Positions 49,462 through 58,129 of a stretch of DNA of 64,000 nucleotides are shown piece after piece. The stretch is taken from assembly GCF_000730565.1 (NCBI RefSeq), contig NZ_BBIQ01000002.1, positions 124,001 to 188,000 on the forward strand, written 5' to 3'. Numbering within the stretch: the first letter of the stretch is position 1; the number at the start of each line of letters is the position of its first letter. A model generated the notes under the pieces. The model did no database searches. It was not told the DNA's origin and saw only the letters and a program-made list of their open reading frames with translations. The position numbers were made by a program, and so were the translations under genes. Source of the stretch: Pseudomonas fulva NBRC 16637 = DSM 17717 (lineage in GTDB: Bacteria; Pseudomonadota; Gammaproteobacteria; Pseudomonadales; Pseudomonadaceae).

Positions 49462-49815
49462 GTGCATTTCATCGTGATCGAGCGGCATCGCAGTGCCTAC
49501 CGACGCCCTCTGCGTTTCGCTCAAGGCACGCTGCTGGAAGTGGGGCCGCGTTTTGAGAGTGAGCCGGGCATGCAGGACTGGTACCTGTGCAGTTGCACGG
49601 GCCAGGAGCCAGGCTGGGTGCCGGAGCAGCTTATCGAGCGCCTGGACTTCAATCAGGGTAGGGCGTTGGATCACTATTGCGCCCACGAGCTGGATGTGGA
49701 ACCAGGCCAGTTGGTTGAGCGGTTGCGCCTGCTCAACGGCTGGCTATGGTGTCGTCGTCATGGTGATGGGGAGCTGGGGTGGTTACCTGTCGGCAAGCTC
49801 CAGCAACTGATGTGA
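49462..49815 (+). CDS. Tandem SH3-like domain protein
   Basis: Starts at a GTG (49462) with AAGGAG 6-11 nt upstream. The 117 residues read as two SH3-like barrels. The first has AQGTLLEVGPRFESEPGMQDWYLCSC and GWVPEQLIERL. The second has HELDVEPGQLVERLRLLNGWLWCRR and GWLPVGKLQQLM. Each ends in the GW-[VL]-P closing strand typical of bacterial SH3 domains. No signal peptide or membrane segment, so probably cytoplasmic. Function is unknown. Confidence 0.75.
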   Translation: MHFIVIERHRSAYRRPLRFAQGTLLEVGPRFESEPGMQDWYLCSCTGQEPGWVPEQLIERLDFNQGRALDHYCAHELDVEPGQLVERLRLLNGWLWCRRHGDGELGWLPVGKLQQLM

Positions 49816-49962
49816 AGGTAAACGACCCCGCGCTACGGTGGACGGCTACGTGGGGCGCCCATTCCTGATCTGATCTGCTTTTTTTCTACAAACCTGAATC
49901 TGTAACCATATCAGTGAAGAACGGAAAATAACGTCATTCCGTATCACACTGTCGAGGTTTCA

Positions 49963-50046
49963 ATGAGCAAGCTGGCGCTGTTCCTGGGTGGTTTCCTGCT
50001 GTTGACCATCATGATCGGGCTGCTGGGGACCATTCCTCCCAGTTGA
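49963..50046 (+). CDS. 27-residue single-pass membrane microprotein
   Basis: ATG at 49963 with GAGG at 49954-49957 encodes a 27-residue peptide: MSKLALFLGG, a hydrophobic core FLLLTIMIGLLG, and a TIPPS tail, then TGA. The helix is about 18 residues, enough for one membrane crossing. An intrinsic terminator begins 22 nt after the stop codon, supporting a discrete transcription unit. I do not recognise a function. Confidence 0.6.
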   Translation: MSKLALFLGGFLLLTIMIGLLGTIPPS

Positions 50047-50068
50047 TCGCATGACCATTTCCCTTTTC

Positions 50069-50104
50069 AGCCCGCCGGGTTTCCAGTGCCCAGGCGGGCT
50101 TGTC
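50069..50104 (+). terminator. Intrinsic terminator after the microprotein gene
   Basis: AGCCCGCC (50069-50076) and GGCGGGCT (50093-50100) form a perfect 8-bp stem followed by a short T-rich run, TTGTCGTTT. Confidence 0.7.
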
Positions 50105-50472
50105 GTTTGCGCCGCATTCCAGCGCTATCCCCAGTCAGTCTTCAGGCTCGGCGTTAGCACAGCCGCCGATCTGTCCGGCGCATCTGTTCAATGGTCGAAG
50201 TGGGATAAGTCGTTCTCCAGGCTGGGAAATCTGTCCACAGAAAAAGTGGGTAGGTCTGTGGATAACGTGCTGTAACCCAAGCCCCCGGCGGGCTCCGTTA
50301 AATTGAGCAGAAATTGAGCAACATTTCGTCTGGCTTTTGGACTGCCTAATCGAGCGGAGCCGTCACACATTCTCTTTGCCCAAACCGCCTTATCAACTGG
50401 CTTGATGGACCGGCGATGATCTCGAGTTGCCGGGTGAAGCTGCTTGACTTCAGTGAGCGCGCAGCAGAAGCC
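50105..50472. other. Intergenic stretch with a solitary DnaA-box match
   Basis: No coding frame is convincing here. TGTGGATAA at 50257-50265 is the perfect complement of the DnaA box TTATCCACA, and a related CTGTCCACAG lies at 50231-50240. Two TTGAGCA-type words follow near 50305-50320. A single box pair does not make an origin. Confidence 0.4.
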
Positions 50473-51879
50473 TCAGATGGCTCGACGCTGCGGCTCAGCT
50501 TGCTCCACGCGATTGCGTCCCTTCGCCTTGGCCAGGTAAAGCGCCTTGTCGGCGCTGGCCAGTAGTGTGGTCAGGTCTGGCGTCGGCATGCCTTCGTCGC
50601 AGCCTGCCAGACCGATACTGACGGTGATCTGCAAGCGCTGGCCGGCTTGCTCCACCTGAAGGTCCTGAACGGCACGGCGCAGGCGCTCGGCCGTAAATTG
50701 CGCCCTGTCCGGTGCAAGCCCTGGCACGATGATCACGAACTCCTCGCCACCCATGCGCGCGAATACTTCGCCGCTGTGCAACTGTTCCTGCAACGCATCG
50801 GCGAACTGGCGCAGCACCTGGTCGCCAACGGCGTGCCCGTGGGCATCGTTGATGGACTTGAAGTGATCGATATCCAGCATCATCAGCGTCAGTGGCAGGA
50901 ATTGCTGATGCTGACGACTCTCCAGCAGCGCGTTTGCACGTCGAGTAAAAGCGCTGCGGCTCAAAGTGCCCGTAAGGTGGTCGGTGGTGGCCTGGTGCGC
51001 CAAACGCGCAAGCAGGCTGCGATTGGCCTGGGTCACGCAGGCCACTACCAGCGGCCCCAGTACCAGCATGGCGATGCCCAGGCGCGCCGACATCAGCGCC
51101 GTTACACCCGACTCGCTCTGCGGCACGCTGAAGTGCATGAGGCTCTGGGCAACGGCAACGATCAACGTGCTACCGGCTGTCAGCGTCAACAACGAAACCA
51201 GGAAGGGCGAGTACGTCCAAGCACACCACAAAAGGGCTGCGATCGGAAACGCGATGGCGCCGGGGCCGCCGAACGCGATGCTGAACGCCAGCGACACCAG
51301 CATGACCATCAGGGGCGCAAGGCGAATCCTTTGGCTCCCACCACGCAGCAAGGTACGCGCGGCCGGTGCGGTGAGCATCACCGGCAGCACCAGTACTGCG
51401 GTGGAAAACTGCTCGCTGAACCACGCCAGCCACGTGCTGCGCAGGGACTGTTCGAACCAGGGGGCAGCCATCACCGAGGCCAGGCTCGCAGCCACCGAGG
51501 CCCCGGCTGCACATGCGCCAAACACACTCAGCACCCCGTGGGGCGTGCGCATGCGCCGATGCAGGCGCGGCAAGCGCGATAGCAATTGCCAAACGGTGAC
51601 CACGACGCCCATGTTGCACAGGTTGAACCACAGCGCCGGCCCCAGGGCACTCGCACAGAGCAGGTCCGCGCCAACCATGGCCAACCACATCAACACGAAG
51701 CCAGCCACAGTTGCCTGGCGTGGATAGCGCAGCAACACGCCTGCCAGTACGGCATTGACTGGCCAGAACAAGGACAGGGATTCGATCGGGCGAGCCAGAA
51801 TGCCGCCAAAGGTAAGCGCGAAGGTCAGGCTGAACAGTGCGGCGTAAGGCAACAAGCGCGATTGGGCTGGAAAAACCAT
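50473..51879 (-). CDS. Diguanylate cyclase with MASE1-type membrane sensor
   Basis: Makes cyclic di-GMP. The N-terminal about 300 residues form eight to nine membrane segments of the MASE1 type (LFWPVNAVLAGVLLRYPR, WFSEQFSTAVLVLPVML). The GGDEF domain follows, with an intact catalytic GGEEF in ARMGGEEFVIIVPG and the usual D in LDIDHFKSINDAHGHAVGD. The upstream inhibitory RxxD site is absent (HSGE at that position), so product inhibition is probably weak. The ATG at 51879 was used (468 residues). A TTG at 51894 is an in-frame alternative, and neither has a strong ribosome site. Confidence 0.9.
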   Translation of the reverse strand: MVFPAQSRLLPYAALFSLTFALTFGGILARPIESLSLFWPVNAVLAGVLLRYPRQATVAGFVLMWLAMVGADLLCASALGPALWFNLCNMGVVVTVWQLLSRLPRLHRRMRTPHGVLSVFGACAAGASVAASLASVMAAPWFEQSLRSTWLAWFSEQFSTAVLVLPVMLTAPAARTLLRGGSQRIRLAPLMVMLVSLAFSIAFGGPGAIAFPIAALLWCAWTYSPFLVSLLTLTAGSTLIVAVAQSLMHFSVPQSESGVTALMSARLGIAMLVLGPLVVACVTQANRSLLARLAHQATTDHLTGTLSRSAFTRRANALLESRQHQQFLPLTLMMLDIDHFKSINDAHGHAVGDQVLRQFADALQEQLHSGEVFARMGGEEFVIIVPGLAPDRAQFTAERLRRAVQDLQVEQAGQRLQITVSIGLAGCDEGMPTPDLTTLLASADKALYLAKAKGRNRVEQAEPQRRAI

Positions 51880-52013
51880 GGGCTCGACCGGCAAGCGGAA
51901 ACGATATCCAGGACGACCGCTGAACGCACCTGGGGCAATTGCGCATCAGTGTGTTGTTCCGGCTAGTTGATGTCAATCTGCCCAGCTCGAAGCTTTTGCG
52001 TATGCCGCCTACT

Positions 52014-53843
52014 TCACAGCCCGAAGAACCACGGCACCATGACCACCGTGACCCCCATTACCAATAGCGTGAACGGCACCCCTATCTTCACGAAGTCCGC
52101 AAATCGGTATTGTCCAGGGCCCAGCACCAGCGTGTTCACCGGCGAAGACACCGGCGTCATGAAGGCCGCCGAGGCTGCCAGCGCCACCGTCATCGCAAAG
52201 GGGTAGGGCGACATGCCCAGCTGCGTTGCGGTCGAGATGGCAACCGGTGCCATCAGCACTGCGGTTGCAGTGTTGGAGATAAACAGCCCGATCACTGCCG
52301 TGACCGCGAACAGGCAGGCCAGCATGGCGCTGGGCCCGGCGTCGCCCAGCACGTTCACCAGCGCCCCGACGGCCAAGTCTATGCCACCGGTTTTCTGCAA
52401 GGCTTGGGCAAATGGCAACATGCCTACGATCAGTATCAGGCTTTGCCAATGGATCGAACGGTAGGCGCTGTTCATGTCGATACAACGGCCTGCGCCCATC
52501 AACAGGCAACCAATGAACGCTGCCATGACATTGGGCACCGCGCCGCTGACCATCAGGCCAACCATCACCGCGAGGCTCAACAACGCCTGGGGCGCGCGCC
52601 GGCGAGCAGGTGCCACCAGGTCGATCTCGGCCGGCAAGCTCAACACCAGAAAATCGCGCGGTTTGCCTTGTAGCTGGCGTACCGCCTTCCACGGCCCGAC
52701 CACCAGCAGGGTGTCGCCCAGGCGCAGCTTTTCTTCGACCAACTGGTCTTGCACGGCCGCCTGCTCCCGGCGCAAGCCCACCACGTTGAGGTCGTAGCGC
52801 GAGCGAAAGCCCTGCTCGAGGATGCTCTTGCCGATCAGTTGCGAGCCCGGTGGCAGGGACACCTCGGCCATGCCTACCTCCTGCGATTGGTCGATGAAGT
52901 AGGCGGCCTTGAAGTGCAAGGGTTCCAGTTGCATGGTCTGGCACAGGCTGCGCAAATCGTCGCGGCTGGCAAACAGATCCAGCAGCAGTACATCACCCTG
53001 GTGCAGCACGGTATTGGAATCAGGCGAAATGACGCGTGTGGTGAACTTGTGTTGACGTTCGATGCCGATGACATTGGCCCCGTGGCGGGTACGCAGCTCC
53101 AGCTCGCCCAGGGTATGGCCGATCAGCGGTGATTGGGGGCGAATGCGCAAGCGACGCTCACGACCATTGAGTTTGTAGTCCAGAACCAGGTCCAGCAGGG
53201 TCCGCCGGGTTTCGACACGTCCATCCTTGCGCACCTCGCCATTGAGCCAGTGTCGGGTCAGAAGCATGTAGCCCACACCCAGCACCAGTACCACCAAGCC
53301 AAAGGGCGTGAAGCTGAAGAACGAGAAGCCTTGTTCACCATGGCGTACCAGTTCGCTGTGCACCACCACGTTGGGCGGGGTCGCCACCAGGCTGAGCATG
53401 CCACTGATCAGGCCGGCAAAACTCAGCGGCATCATCAGGCGGCTGGGCGAGAGTTTCAAACGCGCGGCAATACTCAACACGACCGGTATGAAGATGGCCA
53501 CTACTCCCGTGGAGCTCATGACCGAGCCCAGGCCGGCCACCGCGACCATCAGCAGTACCAACAGTCGGGCCTCGCTGTTGCCCGCCCGTTCGCTCATCCA
53601 CTCACCGATGCGATAGGCGATACCGGTGCGCACCAGCCCTTCACCGATGACGAACAGCGCAGCGATCAGCACGACGTTCGGGTCGCTGAAACCTGCGAGC
53701 GCCTGTTCGATCGTCAGCACGCCCGACAACGGCAATGCCACGATCACCAGCAGCGCCACGACATCCATGCGTGGACGGTTGATGATGAACAGCACGACGA
53801 CAATGGCAAGCAGGGCCAGCACCCATGTCAGCTCTAGATTCAT
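52014..53843 (-). CDS. SLC13/DASS-family permease with two TrkA-C domains
   Basis: Predicted Na+-coupled carrier for a divalent anion (dicarboxylate, citrate or sulfate type). The 609 residues have hydrophobic halves at about 1-190 and 395-609, with [34 protein letters not shown] and [14 protein letters not shown] as paired family motifs. Two regulatory RCK_C/TrkA-C domains lie in between ([34 protein letters not shown] and [35 protein letters not shown]). Monocistronic. A perfect 40-bp palindrome lies 114 nt upstream. Confidence 0.9.
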   Translation of the reverse strand: MNLELTWVLALLAIVVVLFIINRPRMDVVALLVIVALPLSGVLTIEQALAGFSDPNVVLIAALFVIGEGLVRTGIAYRIGEWMSERAGNSEARLLVLLMVAVAGLGSVMSSTGVVAIFIPVVLSIAARLKLSPSRLMMPLSFAGLISGMLSLVATPPNVVVHSELVRHGEQGFSFFSFTPFGLVVLVLGVGYMLLTRHWLNGEVRKDGRVETRRTLLDLVLDYKLNGRERRLRIRPQSPLIGHTLGELELRTRHGANVIGIERQHKFTTRVISPDSNTVLHQGDVLLLDLFASRDDLRSLCQTMQLEPLHFKAAYFIDQSQEVGMAEVSLPPGSQLIGKSILEQGFRSRYDLNVVGLRREQAAVQDQLVEEKLRLGDTLLVVGPWKAVRQLQGKPRDFLVLSLPAEIDLVAPARRRAPQALLSLAVMVGLMVSGAVPNVMAAFIGCLLMGAGRCIDMNSAYRSIHWQSLILIVGMLPFAQALQKTGGIDLAVGALVNVLGDAGPSAMLACLFAVTAVIGLFISNTATAVLMAPVAISTATQLGMSPYPFAMTVALAASAAFMTPVSSPVNTLVLGPGQYRFADFVKIGVPFTLLVMGVTVVMVPWFFGL

Positions 53844-53956
53844 CGGGAAAGGTGTTCCTTCACACAGGGCACATGAGCGATAGCCGGTAGTGTGCCACCT
53901 GAGCGTGAACGAGGTGTTGATGTATTGCAGTGTTTATCGGGGAGGGACGACGCGGG

Positions 53957-53996
53957 TGCTCGGGCGGGTGTCAGGTACCTGACACCCGCCCGAGCA
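53957..53996. repeat. Perfect 40-bp palindrome between rcnB-like and SLC13 genes
   Basis: TGCTCGGGCGGGTGTCAGGT is followed directly by its exact reverse complement, centred on GGTACC, with no loop. It lies 5 nt after the stop of the rcnB-like gene and 114 nt before the SLC13 start. No T-tract follows on either strand. Confidence 0.9.
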
Positions 53997-54001
53997 ATGG
54001 A

Positions 54002-54289
54002 TCATTTGGTGCGGATGGCCAGGACCACGCCATTGGTCGTTTGTACGAGGACGTAACGATCGCCCATGCTTACCCAATGGCTTTCCTTCTCCGGTGCCGG
54101 CAGGCCTTTGGCTTTCCAGTCCTTGATGGCCTCATTGTCGCGCTTGTATTGATCCGGGGCTTTGTCGCCTTCTTTCAGTTCACGGTTGTGGGTGGCCGAA
54201 TTCTGCACGCTATCGTCGGTAGACGTCGCTGCAGTGGCGACCATGGGCAGGCAGGGCAGGGCAGCGAGGAGCAGGTAGTGCAGTTTCAT
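54002..54289 (-). CDS. RcnB-like periplasmic protein
   Basis: The ATG at 54289 follows AAGGAAA and gives 95 residues with a signal peptide cut after ATAAT. The mature part has the RcnB pattern: GDKAPDQYKRDNEAIKDWKAKGLPAPEKESHWVSMGDRYVLVQTTNGVVLAI. E. coli RcnB modulates nickel and cobalt homeostasis, but no metal efflux gene is nearby here. The longer open frame upstream overlaps the divergent lipoprotein gene and is not a gene. Confidence 0.8.
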   Translation of the reverse strand: MKLHYLLLAALPCLPMVATAATSTDDSVQNSATHNRELKEGDKAPDQYKRDNEAIKDWKAKGLPAPEKESHWVSMGDRYVLVQTTNGVVLAIRTK

Positions 54290-54406
54290 GGCGGTTTCCT
54301 TGTTGCGTGGTGTTTGTGCTAAGACAGCGAAAGTCGCGCCACAATTCACTCTCGTGCATGCCAGTGCTAGAGTCGCCTCCTTCTTAAATGATTTCGAGGA
54401 TGGACC

Positions 54407-54757
54407 ATGCGTGTGATTCTGCCCGTGGCCGCAGCCGTGCTGCTGGTCGGTTGTGCTTCTGCGACCATGGATGCGGCCCGTAGCGGCCAACCCACTACGC
54501 ACATGAATTCGCGCAAGGCGCCTGAACGCGTTGCCCAGTGCATCCAGTACGGGTGGCAGGAAGAGCGTGTGTTCGGCCAGGACGCCAGCGGCTACCTGGA
54601 GCCGCGCAAGCAAGGTGGCTTTACCGTCTATACCCGCGAGGCCGAAACGTTCGTCGATGTCTACCCGCAGGACGGCGGTGCGCGTGTCGATTACTACACC
54701 CAGAACGACAACGGCGTCTCGTTGCAGCGCCGGGCGGCGGCTGCAACCTGTCTTTGA
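54407..54757 (+). CDS. Small lipoprotein of unknown function
   Basis: The 116-residue product has a lipoprotein signal with lipobox LLVGC at residues 12-16. The mature part is 101 residues and includes RVAQCIQYGWQEERVF and GGFTVYTREAETFVDVYPQDGGARVDYYT, a two-cysteine, probably disulfide-linked, beta-rich domain. It is probably anchored in the outer membrane because the +2 residue is Ala. I do not recognise a named family. It is divergent from the rcnB-like gene by about 117 nt. Confidence 0.75.
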   Translation: MRVILPVAAAVLLVGCASATMDAARSGQPTTHMNSRKAPERVAQCIQYGWQEERVFGQDASGYLEPRKQGGFTVYTREAETFVDVYPQDGGARVDYYTQNDNGVSLQRRAAAATCL

Positions 54758-54861
54758 CGGGCAAGGGGCGAGCCAGGGCTTTACACTTTTTAGCATCCGA
54801 ACGCTGTCAGGTGTGTGGCATCGGCCGCTAGCATGCCCCATTACCCATCAAGGATGTCGCC

Positions 54862-55683
54862 GTGAACCCTTCATCACAGCTGAACCAAGCCAATTGGGAC
54901 GAGCGCGCACCGCTGCACGCAGCCTCGCAGGACTACCAGTTCGATCAGTACGTCCAACGCCCTGCGCACCTTTCACAGACTGTTCAGTTCGACCTGCCGA
55001 TGCTGGGCAATATCGAGGGGCAAAGGGCGGTGCACCTGCAATGTCACATCGGCACCGACACGCTTTCGCTTGCCCGGCTGGGCGCCGATGTGTGCGGCCT
55101 GGACTTCTCCCCGGCCTCCCTGGCGCAGGCCCGGCGCCTGGCAACCCTGTGCGCTACGCCCATCGACTACCATCAGGCCGATGTGTACGCCGCAGCCCAG
55201 GTGTTACCGGCAGGCACGTTCGATCTGGTCTATACCGGCATCGGCGCCCTGTGTTGGCTGCCGCGCATTGCGCCGTGGGCACACACCGTGGCAGCCCTGC
55301 TCAAACCCGGTGGCCGGCTTTTCTTGCGCGAGGGGCACCCCATGCTGTGGGCGGTCAATGAAGGCCATCAGGACCGCCTGCAGCTCGACTATCCGTATTT
55401 CGAATGCGAGCAGCCAACCGTATGGCAGAGCGACGAGACCTATGTGGCCACCTCGCAGCGATTGGCCAACACCCAGACCCACGAGTGGAACCACGGGTTG
55501 GGCGAGCTGATCACCGCGTTGATGGCCAACGGGTTGCAGCTGACAGCGCTGGTAGAACACCAAAGCGTGCCGTGGGAGGCACTGCCGGGGCAAATGGACA
55601 AGGGCCCGGACGGGGAGTGGCGGTTGCGCGAGCAACCCGCTCGCCTGCCGCTGAGTTATACCCTGACAGCCGTCAAAACCTGA
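54862..55683 (+). CDS. Class I SAM-dependent methyltransferase
   Basis: A 273-residue Rossmann-fold methyltransferase starting at GTG 54862 with an AAGGATG upstream. Motif I is VHLQCHIGTDTLSLARLGADVCGLDFS, motif II-III region is FDLVYTGIGALCWLPRI, and motif post-III is LLKPGGRLFLREGHPML. The substrate is unknown. Its stop codon abuts that of the convergent SDR gene. Confidence 0.9.
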   Translation: MNPSSQLNQANWDERAPLHAASQDYQFDQYVQRPAHLSQTVQFDLPMLGNIEGQRAVHLQCHIGTDTLSLARLGADVCGLDFSPASLAQARRLATLCATPIDYHQADVYAAAQVLPAGTFDLVYTGIGALCWLPRIAPWAHTVAALLKPGGRLFLREGHPMLWAVNEGHQDRLQLDYPYFECEQPTVWQSDETYVATSQRLANTQTHEWNHGLGELITALMANGLQLTALVEHQSVPWEALPGQMDKGPDGEWRLREQPARLPLSYTLTAVKT

Positions 55684-56451
55684 TCAGGACAGGTAGCCAC
55701 CGTCGACGTTGAGCGCCGCCCCGGTTGTATAACTGGAGGCGTCGCTTGCCAGGTACAGCACAGCCCCGGCCATTTCCTTGGGGTCTGCCACGCGCTTGAG
55801 CGGGATCTGCTGTAGCGCGGTATTGAGGATAGCCTCGTTCTTGACCAATGCCGATGCAAACTTGGTGTCGGTCAGGCCCGGCAACAAGGCGTTGCAGCGA
55901 ATCCCGAACTGCGCACACTCCTTGGCAAACACCTTGGTCATGTTGATCACTGCCGCCTTGGTCACCGAGTAGATGCCCTGGAACAGGCCAGGCGATACGC
56001 CATTGATCGACGCCACGTTGATGATGCTGCCGGCGCCATGTTCGCGCATCAGCTTGCCTGCTTCCACCGACATGAAGAAATAGCCGCGAATGTTCACATC
56101 CACGGTTTTCTGGAACGCCGCTGGATCTGTGTCCAGCACATTGCAAAACTGTGGGTTGGTCGCGGCATTGTTCACCAGGATGTCCAGGCGCCCGAACTGC
56201 TCGCGTATGCCGGCGAATACCTGCTGGATCTGCTCCAGCTCGCCGATGTGGCACGCCACTGCCGTGGCCTTGCCGCCGCCCGCGATGATGGCATCGGCCA
56301 CGTGTTGGCAGCCCTCGAGTTTGCGACTGGAGACGATCACATGTGCGCCTTGCTGCGCCAGCACGTGTGCAATCGCCTCGCCAATGCCTCGGCTGGCCCC
56401 GGAAACAAAGGCGATCTTGCCCTGAAGGTCGAACAGGTGGGTATGCGGCAT
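55684..56451 (-). CDS. SDR-family oxidoreductase
   Basis: A 255-residue short-chain dehydrogenase with SGASRGIGEAIAH, the dinucleotide-contact motif NNAATNPQFC, catalytic Ser in NVASINGVS and Tyr-Lys in YSVTKAAVI, ending VDGGYLS. The ATG at 56451 gives MPHTHLFDLQGK. It follows the phosphotransferase gene by 37 nt, and the pair with SCP2 suggests fatty-acyl metabolism. Confidence 0.9.
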   Translation of the reverse strand: MPHTHLFDLQGKIAFVSGASRGIGEAIAHVLAQQGAHVIVSSRKLEGCQHVADAIIAGGGKATAVACHIGELEQIQQVFAGIREQFGRLDILVNNAATNPQFCNVLDTDPAAFQKTVDVNIRGYFFMSVEAGKLMREHGAGSIINVASINGVSPGLFQGIYSVTKAAVINMTKVFAKECAQFGIRCNALLPGLTDTKFASALVKNEAILNTALQQIPLKRVADPKEMAGAVLYLASDASSYTTGAALNVDGGYLS

Positions 56452-56488
56452 GCTGCTGGTCCCTTGTGGTCGTAAGGTGCGTTGGTTA

Positions 56489-57556
56489 TCAGAGGCTCGA
56501 CTTGGCAATGACCTGCAAGGTCATCTGCTCCAGCAGCCGGTTCATGTGAATGAACTGGGCGAAGCGCTTGTCCTGGGTCTGGCCGTGAAAATAACGGAAG
56601 TAGATCTGCTGGACGATGCCGGCCAGACGGAACAGGCCGTAACAGTAGTAGAAATCGAAGTTGTCCAGGTCGATGCCTGCACGCTCGGCGTAATAGTCCA
56701 CGAACTGGCGCCGGGTAAGCATGCCCGCAGCGTTGCTCGGCTGGCGGCGCATCAGTTGTACTGGCGCCGGGTCGTCTGCCTGAATCCAGTACGCCAGGCT
56801 GTTGCCCAGGTCCATCAAAGGATCGCCCAGCGTGGCCATTTCCCAGTCCAGCACGCCAATGATGCACATCGGGTTGTCGGCATCCAGGATGACATTGTCG
56901 AACCGATAGTCGTTATGCACGATGGCAGGTGTGGCGTGATCGGCAGGCATCTTCTCACGCAACCAGGTCTTGACCTGCTCCCAGCGCGGGGCGTCGGGGG
57001 TCATGGCCTTGTCGTAACGGCTGGCCCATCCTTCTATCTGGCGCTGCACGTAACCGTCGGGCTTACCCAGGTCGCTCAAGCCGCAGGCGTTGTAGTCCAC
57101 ACGGTGCAAGTCCACCAAGCGGTCGATGAAGCTTTTGCACAAGGCCGTTGTGCGTGCAGCGTCAAGGTTCAGTGCCGCGGGAATGTCCGAGCGCAGGATG
57201 ATCCCTTTGACGCGCTCCATGACGTAGAACTCACTGCCGATCAGGCGGGTATCGGTGCAGTACGCATAAGCCTTGGGACAGTAGGGGAACCCATTGTTGA
57301 GCTGGTTGAGAATGCGAAACTCACGGCCCATGTCGTGCGCCGACTTGGCTTTCTGCCCGAACGGCGGTCGGCGCAAGACCAATTCTCGATCGGCGTATTT
57401 GACCAGGTAAGTGAGGTTGGACGCGCCACCCGGGAACTGGCTGACGGCGGGCGCGCCGGCCAGGCCGTCAATGTGCGCCTTGAGATAGCCGTCGATGGCT
57501 GCCAGGTCAAGCTCTTCGCCGGAACGTACTTGCGTAGACTCGTCGGTGAGCGTCAT
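56489..57556 (-). CDS. Aminoglycoside-phosphotransferase-like kinase (ACAD10/11-type APH)
   Basis: A 355-residue APH-fold kinase with the nucleotide loop FPGGASNLTYLVKYADRELVLRRPP and the catalytic loop IVHNDYRFDNVILD near residue 216. The metal-binding DWEMATLGDPLMDLGNSLAYW follows. Homologues in animals (ACAD10/11) phosphorylate 4-hydroxyacyl-CoAs so that they can be dehydrated and broken down, and pseudomonad copies sit beside SDR and SCP2 genes, as here. The ATG follows AAGGAAAA. Confidence 0.9.
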   Translation of the reverse strand: MTLTDESTQVRSGEELDLAAIDGYLKAHIDGLAGAPAVSQFPGGASNLTYLVKYADRELVLRRPPFGQKAKSAHDMGREFRILNQLNNGFPYCPKAYAYCTDTRLIGSEFYVMERVKGIILRSDIPAALNLDAARTTALCKSFIDRLVDLHRVDYNACGLSDLGKPDGYVQRQIEGWASRYDKAMTPDAPRWEQVKTWLREKMPADHATPAIVHNDYRFDNVILDADNPMCIIGVLDWEMATLGDPLMDLGNSLAYWIQADDPAPVQLMRRQPSNAAGMLTRRQFVDYYAERAGIDLDNFDFYYCYGLFRLAGIVQQIYFRYFHGQTQDKRFAQFIHMNRLLEQMTLQVIAKSSL

Positions 57557-57702
57557 GGGTTTTCCTTATTCTCGATCACGCGGACTATTTTGCAATCTAA
57601 TGCTTGCGCTTGGTTGGGACAAGCGTCCCAGGTCGCCATTGGCCGGGGTGTTGCTGGTCGATCAATGCCCTTGATGCTTGCCGTGCCGACAAACGCCGGA
57701 CC

Positions 57703-57734
57703 AAAAAAAACCGAAGCCTTGTGGGCTTCGGTTC
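57703..57734 (-). terminator. Intrinsic terminator of the SCP2-domain gene
   Basis: CCGAAGCC (57711-57718) and GGCTTCGG (57724-57731) form an 8-bp stem on the minus strand, followed by a U-run encoded by the A8 tract at 57703-57710. Confidence 0.85.
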
Positions 57735-57755
57735 AGGGTCATCCAGGGATGCTGC

Positions 57756-58073
57756 TCAGGACGGGAACAGTTCGCTGAGCTTCATCGACAGCATCATGTC
57801 GCCTTCCACGCGCAGCTTGCCACCCATGAAGGCCTGCATGCCGTCGGTTTCGCCGCTGACGATGCCCTTGAGTGTTTCGCTGTCCATCACCAACGTGCAG
57901 TTGGCGTCCGGGTTCTCGCCTTCCTGCAGTTGGCAGGTGCCGTCCTTGACGATCAGGGCGTAGTGCTTGTCTTCATCGGTAATGTTGAAGCCGAATACCA
58001 GGTCCAGGCCTTGGGCAGCGGATGGGTTGAATTTCTCTTGCATCTTTTTGACGGCATCAGCTACGGAGGTCAT
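57756..58073 (-). CDS. SCP2 sterol-binding domain protein
   Basis: A 105-residue lipid or acyl-CoA carrier of the SCP2 fold: MTSVADAVKKMQEKFNPSAA, LVFGFNITDEDKHYALIVKDG, and a C-terminal GKLRVEGDMMLSMKLSELFPS typical of the ligand tunnel cap. AAGGAA precedes the ATG. It ends at its own terminator, 56 nt after the histidine phosphatase gene. Confidence 0.92.
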   Translation of the reverse strand: MTSVADAVKKMQEKFNPSAAQGLDLVFGFNITDEDKHYALIVKDGTCQLQEGENPDANCTLVMDSETLKGIVSGETDGMQAFMGGKLRVEGDMMLSMKLSELFPS

Positions 58074-58129
58074 GGCGCATTCCTTATAGAGTGATTTTCA
58101 CGTCCCCGCAGGGACACAACAGGCCGGGC

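Noticed and set aside
50231..50265. DnaA box pair as a replication origin
   Set aside because: Only one perfect box and one weak match, with no AT-rich unwinding region or replication genes nearby.
54290..54841. Long N-terminal extension of the RcnB-like gene
   Set aside because: It overlaps the lipoprotein gene on the other strand. A signal peptide and ribosome site identify the 54289 start.
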